Shown here: piece by piece, positions 43,850-54,067 of the stretch
Layout of the letters: each line of letters starts with the position of its first letter
How positions within the stretch are numbered: position 1 is the first letter of the stretch
DNA from: Proteles cristata cristata
Taxonomy: Eukaryota; Chordata; Mammalia; Carnivora; Hyaenidae
Assembly (NCBI GenBank): GCA_017311185.1
Contig: JAESUZ010003088.1
Coordinates: 372,001-436,000, forward strand
DNA: 64,000 bases
Direction: 5' to 3'
Made by a program: the position numbers and the translations under genes
The notes under the pieces: generated by a model
The model's database searches: none
Seen by the model: only the letters and a program-made list of their open reading frames with translations
Told to the model about the DNA's origin: nothing

Positions 43850-45250
43850 TGCCTTCACTTTTGAAAGATAACTTCTCTGGGTGCTGAATTGGAGGTTGGC
43901 AGCTTTTTTCCTTTAGCTCTTTAATTATGTTCTCTGCACCCATGGTTTTGCTAAGAAGTCATCTTTCATTCTTGTCCCCATGAAGGTAATGTGTCTCTTT
44001 CCTCCAACTGCTTTTAAGATTTTCCCTTTATTGGGGCGCCTGGGTGGCTTAGTCGGTTAAGCGTCCGACTTTCGCTTGGGTCGTGATCTCGCGGTTCGTG
44101 GGTTCGGGCCCCGCATCGGGCTCTGTGCTGACTGCCAGCTCAGAGCCTGGAGCCTGTTTCATAGTCTGTGACTCCCTCTGTCTCTGACCCTCCCCTGCTC
44201 ACGCTGTCTCTCTCTCTCTCCTAGAAATAAATAAAACATTTAAAAAAATTAAAAAAAAAAGATTTTCCCCTTATTTTTCATTTTCAGCAGTTCAACTATT
44301 CTGTGCTTATGCTTTTCTTTGTATTTAATCTGGTTGTGGTTCTCTGAGTTCTTGAGTCTCTATAGGTTGATGATTGGCCATTATTTCTTTAGGTAATACT
44401 TCTGCTTTGCTCTCTTTCTCTTCACTTATGAAGTTCAAATTACATGTACGCTAGATTGTTTTACTGTACCTCACATGTTTCTTTCGCTCTGTTCCATAAT
44501 TTTCTATCCTTTTCTCTCTAATCTTGAGTTTGAATGTATTCTTATTGACTTTTTTTTGCTGCATCTTGATTGCTGTTAACTTCATCTGCTAAGGTTTTAA
44601 TTTCAGACATTAGATTTTTCAGCTCTAGAAGATCCATCTGCTTTTACAGATTCCAATTTTCTGCTAAAATTAGTAATTTTCTTTAGCCATTTTACCCATA
44701 TTTCTCTATTTTATATTTAGCATATTTATTGTGATTCTTTTAGGTCTTATCTGCTAATTCCAACATCTGAATCATTTGTAAGTCTGCTCTTATTGATTTT
44801 TTTTTATATTGGTCACCATTCTTATGCTTCTTCACATGTCCTGTTCTTTTTTCTAAATTTTATGCCAGACTCTGCATATAAACGAATTGTAGAGACTGAA
44901 GTTTATATTCTTTTCTCTTCAGAAAAGGCCTTTCCTTCCTAGACCCAGTTGAAAAGTGAGTTGGGATGAGCTGGAATGTAGCTTTAATTAAATTCAGTCT
45001 ACCTCTGGTCTCAAATGTCTCAAGGAAGAAACCTTCCCAATTTGTGATTGAAAGCCTGGCAGGTGTCCACACCATCTCCCCACCCCCAAAAGCTGAGTGA
45101 GTCAATGTCTCTCTGGTAGCTTTGAGCTGTTCTCTCCAGCCTTCTGATCCGTAATCTGGCAAATATTTCAAATGTCTCAAGGAGAAGACCAGTCCTGTGT
45201 TTAATAAAGTCCCTCTTCTTCATGTAGTAGTTTATCTCCCAAATATTCCT
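43850..45250 (-). mobile_element. Old LINE-1-lineage block (ORF1/5' region, L1M or HAL1-like)
   Basis: Reversed L1-lineage blocks in order: AACTTCTCTGGGTGCTGAAT, CTGCTTTTAAGATTTTCCC, TCTGAGTTCTTGAGTCTCTA, AAGTTCAAATTACATGTACG, TAATTCCAACATCTGAATCA and CATGTCCTGTTCTTTTTTCT. TCAAATGTCTCAAGGA is repeated at 45,011-45,026 and 45,168-45,183. Split by a young SINE at 44,033. No frame survives. Confidence 0.5.
44033..44258 (+). mobile_element. Youngest-looking tRNA-Lys SINE (felid type), 17-bp target duplication
   Basis: Plus-strand copy starting GGGGCGCCTGGGTGGCTTAG. It keeps most consensus CpGs (AGTCGGTTAAGCGTCCGAC, GATCTCGCGGTTCG). The Pol III A box TGGCTTAGTCGG (44,045-44,056) and B box GGTTCGGGCC (44,101-44,110) are well preserved. 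AAGATTTTCCCTTTATT (44,016-44,032) and AAGATTTTCCCCTTATT (44,259-44,275) flank it. Confidence 0.97.
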
Positions 45251-45662
45251 GGATGAAGAGGGATTATAATCTGCCTTTTAGACACTCTCCAGCCTCCCAC
45301 ACAGACTTGGATTCAGCAAATGTACTCTGGGGGGAAATGGCCACCATGTTTTAGAGGTCCTGAAGTTTCCAATTTGATAGAGTTCTCTTGTACAGACACT
45401 AAAAGCCCTGTTGGCTTCTCTTCTCCCCTCAAGTCTAGTCTTTTGTCCTCACACAATTTGCAAATACCCCCGGGTAAGTAAGTGGCCAGCAATAGCCTGC
45501 TTCCTTGGCAGGGCTGGCTACTCTTGCTACTTTAAATCATTCAGCCCTCCTTGCACTACATCGCTTAAATGTCTTCAAATATATATGGACAGATATGTAA
45601 TAGCTATATAAAATACATACAAATAAAATTATATATGTAAAAATTACCCCCCCACACACACA
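45251..45662. other. Unclassified DNA ending in a short (CA)n
   Basis: May be a continuation of the old L1-lineage block. No gene seen. Confidence 0.35.
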
Positions 45663-46211
45663 CAGTTGAATCTCATTATGTGAGACAGTTATGTTCTTAA
45701 AGTGACGACCAACACTGAATTAGCAAAGACTGAATCATTTTCCATAAGAGAAATGCATGGTTGGATTATTTAATGTATACTGTTACTTCATTCATGTTGA
45801 ATTCACAGCCAACAGTGCTATAACTCGTGTGCTATCTAACACATCTATTTTCTTCCTAAAGCACATCACACTGTTCTTGAACTTAACACTTCAGCTAAGG
45901 GCCATTTTAAAAGCAAAATCGCCAACCAAAAGCCCCAAAATGCAAGAAACATGGCCTTAAACAGATCATGAAAAGGACGCTTGTGTGCAATATGAGAGCA
46001 AGTATGAGAGCAAGAAGCAGAGTGTCGTTACCTTGTTTGAGCTCAGCTGGGAACGTGCACAGGGGGCCACTCAAATTCTTTGCCATTTTCTGTGCATGTG
46101 CATATCACTAATGACCGAAAAGCCTGTGAACTCCAATTTTAGCAATAAAAATACATTTTTTTGGATAAGTGAACTCTCAATTAAGGAATCTGTGAATAAT
46201 GCGGGTCAACT
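45663..46211. mobile_element. DNA-transposon-like element with inverted ends (Tigger/mariner-type guess)
   Basis: The left end, CAGTTGAATCTCATTATGTG, and the reverse complement of the right end, AGTTGACCCGCATTATTCAC, match at most positions over about 16 bases. The size (about 550 bp), the terminal CAGTTGA and the CTGTGAATAATGCGGGTC style resemble non-autonomous Tigger-group elements. No transposase frame. The exact family is uncertain. Confidence 0.5.
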
Positions 46212-46259
46212 TATTTTTATACAGATTTAGTATATAATGTACTTTAAATTATGCATATA

Positions 46260-46336
46260 AATGTATGTTATATATACATTATAAAATATATTAAACTCCA
46301 TGTAGGTGTATATTTATATATATATAAATATATATT
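46260..46336. repeat. (TA)n-rich low-complexity stretch
   Basis: Alternating TA and TATAAA units, likely unstable in length. Confidence 0.7.
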
Positions 46337-46446
46337 TTTTCTTTTTAAGAATTTTTTTAAGTGATCTCTATGCCCAAAGTGGGGCCTAAACTCACAACCC
46401 CAAGATCAAGCCAAATGCTCTTACCAACTGAGCCAGCCCAAGACCC
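46337..46446 (-). mobile_element. Short, older tRNA-Lys SINE variant
   Basis: Minus-strand element lacking the CT-rich middle: TTTTTTTAAGTGATCTCTA, then GTGGGGCCTAAACTCACAA, AACTGAGCCAGCCCA. This compact form is an old carnivore SINE type. Confidence 0.85.
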
Positions 46447-47572
46447 TCAGATAACTGATGTTCTGTTGCTTTCTATTCCATCTTGCTTAGAAACAAAAGC
46501 CCTCAATCACCATTTAAAATATTTTTAAAAATTTCCTCATAACATTATTTTCTGCTAAAAACATTTGTTGCTAAAGCCCTTAGGAACTAACTGTGAGATT
46601 TAGGTTTGGCGACAGGAAGAGAACAATTTGTGATACTCTGTATGATTTCTTCTGATTAAGAGCATCACCTCACCTATCTAGTTCCCATTTTGATTCAGTT
46701 CAATTTTGTCTTTTCACTGGTCCACTTTTAGCAGGGCTGGAGATCTCTCCATATCTGTTGGTAGACAGTTATTAAATTGGATAATGTCAGCATGGATCAT
46801 CCTGTAATTTGTAAGAACATTCCATGGTGGCCGTTGGGGAGGTTCTTATAAAATACTGATCTCTAAACTAGATTATAAATCATTCTGTGGTGAGAGTGCC
46901 CCTCCCCTGATGGGAGCAGGGTGAATGTCCTCACATCTGGTTCACCGAAGAGAATGGAGAGCAAGCTCCTGGCCAAATGGGAAACATATGGAAGAAAGAA
47001 CAGTCTGGGAGTATGGAAGGACTTGGGGCAAAAAGGCTGGGAGCTGGAGAAGAAAACTTTCAAAGCTTTCTGAATTACTCTTCATCTCAACTCTGCCTCC
47101 TCCCTGTATGCCTGAATCTGTGTTGGTTTCCCAAGAAGCATGGAAAGGGGTGAAACTAGGGAAACAGAGATCCTACCACAAGAGTTGCAGGGAAAGTGAG
47201 TAAGGAAAATCCTTCACTGAGTGAAGGCACAGAAGCAACTCTGGAGAATAGTGCTATAAGGGGTTCCCAGGCAGAGATCTCAGGGAAGAGCTCATTACCA
47301 ATGCCAGAGATCTTGCAGGCCTAAGGACACAGAGGGTTTTTTTCTTTTTTGTTTTGTTTTTGTTTTTTTTTTACTTTCCCTAGTGGCATTATAAGTAGCC
47401 TTGGGAGAAACCCCTGCCATACATGGCAGCCTACAGGTCACCACATACAAGCTCTAATAGTAATTCTTTTTAAGCTAGTTTCCTACTAATAAATCCCCTT
47501 TATTTAGCTCGGTGGTAACGTATAAATACTTGGAGTGTGCAATTGGGCCTGTTTTTCAATTTTCCTTTTCAG

Positions 47573-47593
47573 GATTGCTGAGTAGGGACTCGT
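47573..47593 (+). other. Microexon-like cassette, 21 nt (candidate)
   Basis: TTTTTCAATTTTCCTTTTCAG is followed by 21 bases (from GATTGCTGAG to GACTCGT) and then GTAAGTA, an ideal donor. The length is a multiple of three, and one phase is open (reads LLSRDS). A TGC lies about 25 bases upstream, as in SRRM4-dependent neural microexons. No neighbouring exon is visible, so this may be chance. Confidence 0.25.
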
Positions 47594-47842
47594 GTAAGTA
47601 AAGAGTTAACCATACTCCCCCCATCCCCGACATAAAGGTACTCAGGAGTTCTTGACCAGGTATCCCTTCTAGCATGAAAAAGGCATCTGCTACCCCACTA
47701 TAACTGTGCCTAAATTGTTCCCTTTCAAGTGTCCTTAGTAGACAGCACAGATAGGTGGGGAGAATCCTTTCAAGATGATGAAACAGCTATGAGCCCACAA
47801 CTAGGGAGCAAATGATTTTCTGTTAATCAGATGAAAAAATAA

Positions 47843-47998
47843 CATTCTATAATAATATATAGTCTGTTTATACTGTAAATGTATAAATTTATAACATTAT
47901 ATATAACATAATATATAACATTATAAATTATACATATTTATTATTATATTAATGTATATAATGTTTATCTGTGAATATACATATAATGTTTATATGTA
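47843..47998. repeat. AT-rich low-complexity region with repeated TATAACATTATA-like units
   Basis: Nearly pure A/T for about 150 bases, with several imperfect copies of ATAACATTATA and ATATAATGTTTAT in both orientations. Confidence 0.8.
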
Positions 47999-48029
47999 AA
48001 GACAACAGCATCTAAGTCTTCTTTATATT

Positions 48030-48226
48030 TTAAAAAATGTTAATTTATTTATTCAGAGAGAGAGAGAGAGTGAGCAGGGGAAGGAGCAGAGAGAGAGGAG
48101 AGAGAAATTCCCAGGCAGGCTCCACACTGTCAGTGCAGAGCCTGATGCAGGGCTCCATCTCACCAAATTTGAAAGCATGACCTAAGCCAAAAACAAGAGC
48201 CAAAACTGAGCCACCCAGGTGCCCTG
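48030..48226 (-). mobile_element. tRNA-Lys-derived carnivore SINE, older copy
   Basis: Minus-strand SINE with a diverged body. AAGTCTTCTTTATAT (48,014) and AAGCCTCTTTAGATAT (from 48,227) give an imperfect target duplication. Confidence 0.92.
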
Positions 48227-48419
48227 AAGCCTCTTTAGATATGCCTCATGCCTTGAACGAGACAGGTCTTCCTCAGGAAGAAAAGAAAAGTCTATCCAGA
48301 TAGACCTTTATTTTGCATTTTGGGGGAGTTGGTGAGGTGAAGATTCCACATTACAAATGTGGCTGTAGCCTGGAAAAACAGTGAACTCATATAACAGGCC
48401 AGGCAGGAGGGGTCCAAAA

Positions 48420-48600
48420 ATTATTCATTATGCCAAAAGAAATGAAAACAAGCCCACAAAAACTTGTATATGAATGTTCAAAGCAGAATTACTCAAAATA
48501 GCCCCAAAGTGGAAACAACCTGATGCCCACCTCCTGATGAATGGATACACAAACATAGTGTGTATCCATATGTGGACAGATGTTACAAATTTCATCCTCG
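48420..48600 (+). mobile_element. Old LINE-1 ORF2 C-terminal fragment
   Basis: CACAAAAACTTGTATATGAA, the GTTCAAAGCAGAATTACTCA block, AAGTGGAAACAACCTGATGC, TGATGAATGGATACACAAAC follow the forward L1 ORF2 end. Confidence 0.7.
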
Positions 48601-48686
48601 CTGTGGGCCTCAGTGCCATCTATGAATTATCTTACCTTTCTTTCTCACTGCTCACAATTAGGCTAACCCTATGTGACAGTCTCCAC

Positions 48687-48688
<2 letters not shown>

Positions 48689-48732
<44 letters not shown>
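48689..48732. repeat. (CA)22 microsatellite
   Basis: An uninterrupted run of about 22 CA units; a likely polymorphic marker. Confidence 0.98.
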
Positions 48733-48736
<4 letters not shown>

Positions 48737-48899
48737 CTTCATTCCTCTTCCTCTGAGCCATTCATCAATTACTTCACTGAGAAATATATTGTCACCAGCC
48801 ATATTTATCTCACTGACTAGCCCTTACCGACTCCACACCCCTATGCATTTCCTCTCATCTCTGTGAGAGAAGCCTTATGTTGATCTTATGTTGAAGATC

Positions 48900-49390
48900 A
48901 AAGGTCATTCTCTTTCTTAGCCTCCCCATCTCCTCTGGTCTCCAGCCACTCCCCATCTCCTCACTTCTCCCACCACCTCATGCTCTAGACACTTCAAACC
49001 ATTTGCTTCCCTGATAAGCTATGCTCTTCCTACCCCCACGCCTTTTGCATATCCAACCATCTCACACATCCTCCGTATGGACCACCACTAATTGAACAAC
49101 AGGATCCACACAATACTTCCACTCAAATCTGCTGAAGCATCACCTTCTCCCTGAAATCTTTTCTGGTTCCATTCTGTCTTCTCCTGTCCCCTGCACTCTC
49201 TCTTCACTACTTCGACATGGTGCACTTTCTTTTAATTGCATGGATTACACTAAATTGTCTTTATTGGTTTGTTTACATGTCAGTCTCCTTACAAGTGAGC
49301 TATGAGGGGGAGGATGCACTTCTTCCTCTCTCTGTCTCCCGGCATCTATACGACAGGTACACAAAGTTGCTTGTTGAAACAATTGCAGGA
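48900..49390 (+). mobile_element. L2 LINE 3' fragment
   Basis: L2 order: CCTCATGCTCTAGACACTTC, CCTTTTGCATATCCAACCAT, CACCTTCTCCCTGAAATCTT, TCAGTCTCCTTACAAGTGAG, ACAAAGTTGCTTGTTGAAAC. Confidence 0.7.
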
Positions 49391-50184
49391 ATCTCCATGA
49401 CGTCACCCTAATTGATGGTTATTAGTCCTAACCTGAATGCTTTCAGTTAAAGGGCACTCTTTTTTGAGGCGGCCCACTCCATGGGTGAGACACTGTAATA
49501 ATTGGGAAAGTCTCCTTACATTGAGCCCAAATATTCTTCTCTTTGAGGTTCACTCATTGATCCTGGCTCTACCTTGTAGAATATACAAATCAAAAGTTTT
49601 CCTCTTTAGCACGAGAGCTCTATCAAATGCCTATTACTTTCATTTGCCTTTCTCCTCCCCCCTCATCCTCTGCACACACATGGAGTAAAGGCATTTTGTC
49701 GTCTTCAGGCTAACTATCCCCATTTATTCAAGGCATTCTTTGTTTAAGTGGTCTCTGGATCTCCCATAGTCCTACGTTACCTCTGGTTGATCAGTTTCCT
49801 TACTGAAATGGCTCCCAAACTGGAAGTGGTCCAAACAGAGGCAAGAGAGGACTAGAAATTCCCTTCATCGGAAACCAAGTTGCTGTTCATGCAGCCCACG
49901 TCTTTTTGTGAACATGTCACACCATTGTAATGGACAAAAACTCCCTGGCTTTTCCAGATGATCTGTGGCGTGATCCAACTCCTCTCCCAATGCTAACTTC
50001 ATTGTTCAAGAATTTACCTGCAGTGGTGATAAGTGACACAAAGGAAGGTGCCCCAGAGCATTGGATTCCTGAGGTACACCTCAGAGGAGAAGGCAAAGAG
50101 GAGGAAGGAGAATAGGAATGGGAAACTGATGGTTTGGCAACCAGCTTATCATTTCACTGATGCCCCACACGCCGTACATTTCTC
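49391..50184. other. Unique DNA
   Basis: No gene or repeat recognised; short open frames only. Confidence 0.45.
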
Positions 50185-50280
50185 TGCAGGCAGGGACTCA
50201 TGTGACTCATCCCTGTACCCCTGCTACCAGGACTGTGCCTGGCACACAGTGGGCACGTAGTAAACTTTTATGAACAAGTG
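50185..50280 (+). mobile_element. L2 terminal fragment
   Basis: GCAGGCAGGGACTCATGTGA, CCCCTGCTACCAGGACTGTG, CCTGGCACACAGTGGGCACG is the L2 3' terminus. Confidence 0.6.
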
Positions 50281-52505
50281 GATACAATCCATGGACTGTT
50301 TCATGTATAGGCCATAGGAACACTGAAGCCTGGTCATATATTACTCACAAAGGGAAGAAAGAAAATCCAGCTGGGAGTATGTGTTGGGCTCGGTGTGTGT
50401 GGATGCAAAGGCACAGGTGTTTGGTTATAGCAATGATTTTTATATGATGTTCTGAGAATAGGTTCTCATGGATTGCAGGGAAGTCGAGTGAGCTGGGTCC
50501 CAAACCCCCGCCGCATCACGGACCAAAGAAGAGCTCTACTTTTAGCTGTTTTGTATACTGGGTTTTCACACAAAATTTTCTTTGGAAAGTATGACTCTTT
50601 GGCTAAAAATCATGTTATATTACTAGATTTTGACATGGATTCCAAAAAAATTAAGATTTAGGTTAAAATTACGGTTAAAAAAATCACAATGCCCATCTCT
50701 GCCATATTTGAGTATATAGGTATCTGGCAGCTGCCTGTACATTTCTAGGGGTAGGGAGTTCAATGCTTTACTAGACAGCCTGCCGATCCAGGTCACCTAG
50801 CCAAGGGAACCACGCTGGGAACAAGGAGCAGAGCAGGTTTTTTTCTGAGCTCTACTGTGAGACTTCAGGGTGGACCTGGGCTAGATGAGACCCCCGCTAG
50901 AAAGACCAATCTCATCTCTGTAGAAAGGAGATGAGAAATACCTGGTCCCCCGTAGGTATTCCCAGACTACTCCCTGACCTTGCTCGGTTTTGCCTACATT
51001 AGCTGGGCTTTCTTGCCTAAATCTTTGTCTTTCTCAGTCCTACTTCTTTGCTACCTGGCATTGAGAGTGGGAACTTGTTTTAAGATGCTGGAGGGATTGT
51101 GAACCCATAACCTTAAGCAGGTGAAAAAACATGGGGGTGAAGCAGAACACTGACGCGAGGCTTCTGCAAGACTTGCTGATAAAGTAAATGAAAAAAAGTC
51201 ACTCCCCCACTCCCACAGAGAAGGCACAGGTGTAACTCTTGAGAGAAGACCTGCAAGAGGATCTGTGCTAGAAAATCCATCTTACTCCACGTATCATCAG
51301 AGTCTGTTTCTCTTCTAATACAAGTCCTGGTAGGAGAATGAGAACTGTGAAGCTCTCCTGGTATCTCAATGTGTAGGTTAGCTTGAAATCTGGGGCCTCT
51401 ATAAGAAAGAGGGGAAAAATGCATCTTCCAGATGTACCAGAACCCCTTTATTTAGAGAAAGTCTTAAATTCCTGACTTTCAGATCTCCCCCAAAGGATTG
51501 TAGGCTTGAAAGAAGACATTTTTAAAGATACAAATTCATCGTCTGAGCTTTTCTGCACAGCAGCAAGTCTGTGACGGATAATGTTTCGCTCCACGTCAAA
51601 GCTACATCTACTCAAAGAAAATGCGCTTGAGCGCATCTCAGGCCCAAACGACCCAAACGTACAAAACATGAGCTTCAAATGGCACCAGGGTAAATACTGA
51701 ATGTTTTCATAGTCTTTGTCCAAAATAAACATTTGAAAAATCCCAGAGGTTTTAGTTTCCTGAAGTAAAGAAAAATCATATTTCCAGCTGTCATTGGAAA
51801 ATATCACACAAAATCCCACGTTTTTATCTTTCCAAATATTTTTACAATTACTAAATACTTAAAGGACTATTTTCGTTTGTTTTTATGTTGGTGAGCTGTT
51901 CACACAGAAAAGCAATTACGTCAGGAATCCTAAGGTATTAACACAGATCACATAAAGCTGCAGAAGAGGCTTCCTTACTTTACCCTCCTGGTTTTGAGGT
52001 GAAGTAAGAGTCTGATATAATTGCCCATGTGGTTAGTAAACGTGCCAAAGCACAGTCTTTTGTCTTCACTATTGAGAATGTTTTATAAACACATGGTGAT
52101 CAGCATATGCTGACTTTCAGAAATATTAACTGCAAAATTGGAAGCAAGCTTCGGCATTTGCAAAAATCCATATGTTCACTAAATTATTTTATTTGTGTGA
52201 GGGCGTGTTTATCTGTCTTTGAAAGCAGTTTCTGTATCATCTCTTCTCCAGACCTTTGAGCTCCTTTAGAATTTTAATCGAAAGGAAGCAATCCAACGTC
52301 TTTGCTAAAATTCATGGGTACAAGTCACGATTTTAGAATATCCCCCTAAGTTCGTGAGAACTCTACTAGTCGAGATTTACAATTTCTTCATAGTTCAGCA
52401 GTTTTGCCCAATTTGTAAAACACCCAGGAACTATGGTGTATGATTGTCTTTTGATGACTACAGTGATGTGTACATTTTTGTAGATGTAAGCCAGATCATC
52501 TTTCA
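50281..52505. other. 2.2-kb island of unique DNA with a CpG-retaining patch
   Basis: No repeat recognised. Short CpG clusters at 50,490-50,525 and especially 51,540-51,660. The frame at 51,448-51,819 (minus, 123 codons) has no family signature. Confidence 0.5.
51540..51660. other. CpG-retaining patch with a perfect inverted repeat
   Basis: About eight CpGs in 120 bases of otherwise CpG-poor DNA. ATGCGCT-TG-AGCGCAT at 51,621-51,636 is a perfect 7-bp-arm inverted repeat. It lies inside the minus-strand 123-codon frame, which also contains a strong acceptor-like TTTTTCTTTACTTCAG (minus strand). I infer a constrained element, either regulatory or an exon. Confidence 0.35.
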
Positions 52506-52739
52506 GGACTTGGCGCTATGAAGTCATAGAACTGGAAAAGACCTGAAGGGGTTATCTAGTACCAATATTTGCCTTCATATCCTTTAGGACCACCCTGGTG
52601 AAATGAAAACTTACTCTGTTTTAAAGTCTTCCTCCACGACAACAATTTGTTTTATCATTTAGCAACCCTAATTGCTGGGAGATAGATGATAGATTATTTT
52701 TTCTTTCAGGTTTCTTTACACCGATTAGCTAATTTCAAA

Positions 52740-52890
52740 AACTGTTTGCACAGTGTGTGGTGCTGCCATTTCCATTTTATGGATGGAGACACTGAGACAT
52801 GGGAGTTAAGTGGCCTGCCACAAGCCTCATTAGAGATATGAGTCACAGTTGGGAGTGAGAACACAGAGCCGCAGCCTTCATTCCTGAGCT
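52740..52890 (-). mobile_element. MIR SINE fragment
   Basis: Reversed MIR blocks: CCATTTTATGGATGGAGACA, CTGAGACATGGGAGTTAAG, TGGCCTGCCACAAGC, then ATGAGTCACAGTTGGGAGTG. Confidence 0.6.
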
Positions 52891-54058
52891 GTTTCCTCAA
52901 CTCTACATTTTTCTTTAATACATCAAAAAGGAAAAGCAAAAACAGCCCCATTTGGGTGAGCAAACAATGGTGATCAGATGTGCAGGAGCCAACGGCTACT
53001 GCGGAGGCTTCGATCACCTGCAGAGTCGTGTCCTTGTGGTGGATGTCACGCTTTCACCTGGCTCATTTCTTCATTTTGCCAAAGAACAAGGAAGGGCAGT
53101 TATCGAGAAAGAGGATACACTTTGCGTTGCTTTCACTCCAAATATGAAGAAGTGGAATTCAGCTACTACCAAAAAGCAAATTCCTTCGTTCATGTGCACA
53201 TGAACCCGGCTGGCCCCATTCCTATTGTTCTCCTATCGGTACCACTGGACAGCTTTAATTAATACCAGAAACAGCACAGGAAACATCCTCTAATTATTCC
53301 TCTTAGGTTTAGACAAAACGGAGCTTACTAAAAACAAAGTAAACTGTAAGTCTTTGAACTTGAACGTTATCTTTGTCCTTTGGCTTGCTAAGGTTTTGTG
53401 TTATCAGACATGATAATTTGTTCTCAGTGATACCCTTGATGAAATTAATTGAGTTTTAGACTAGCATACATTTCCTCTTGCTGATACTTTCACTCTTGGC
53501 AGGGTCTTATCTGGGCAGTCGGTGCTGTTCTCGTCTGGTTCTGTCTGCTGAGATTCAATAGCTGCAGGATTGTTGTTGTTTTAAACAAAGATATTTACTT
53601 TCGTTATTAATGTAATATTCAGTTCACTTCCCCTTTTTATCTTCCCGTAACGCACAGACCAACTCCCCCTTTTTTTTTTTTTTGATGGAGATGATGGTTT
53701 GGACTTCGCTGCTAAGTTTCCTTAGAAACACCCTAGCAGACCTTTCCAAATATATCATCATCAGAAAGGGGAAAGCCATTTCAGACACTCCTATCTGTAC
53801 GCTTGGCTTGAATTCAGTTGATATCTAACTCCTAGCTCTGAAACATTTCCTTTTATTTTTTCAACTGTATTAATTTCTTTTTTCAAACATCAAAGTTATA
53901 TATGCTTATTGGAAAAGAATTTAGGAGTGAAAATAAGATCTTCCCATCTACACCCTAATGTCACCCAGATTTAGATCATGCTGTGCATTGAATACCCTTT
54001 CTGAAAATGCTTTGCACTACGAGCATATGACCATATACAAAGTAGATGCATAGATTAG
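52891..54058. other. Unique DNA with a CpG-bearing, frame-rich patch
   Basis: Two overlapping plus-strand frames (83 and 94 codons) at 52,952-53,262 lie over a moderately CpG-rich stretch (about 52,990-53,120). No family recognised. A T-run lies at 53,670-53,683. Confidence 0.4.
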
Positions 54059-54067
54059 ATAAATGTT

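Larger units (their letters stand above)
46447..48029. other. Unique DNA, then AT-rich low-complexity DNA
   Basis: No gene recognised; frames at 46,863-47,203 have no signature. A G/T-rich run lies at 47,337-47,372. The microexon-like cassette at 47,573-47,593 and an AT-only region at 47,843-47,998 are listed separately. Confidence 0.45.

Noticed and set aside
44033..44110. tRNA-like sequence with A and B boxes
   Set aside because: It is the tRNA-Lys-derived head of a SINE, not a tRNA gene: it lacks a full cloverleaf and sits in a retroelement with a target duplication.
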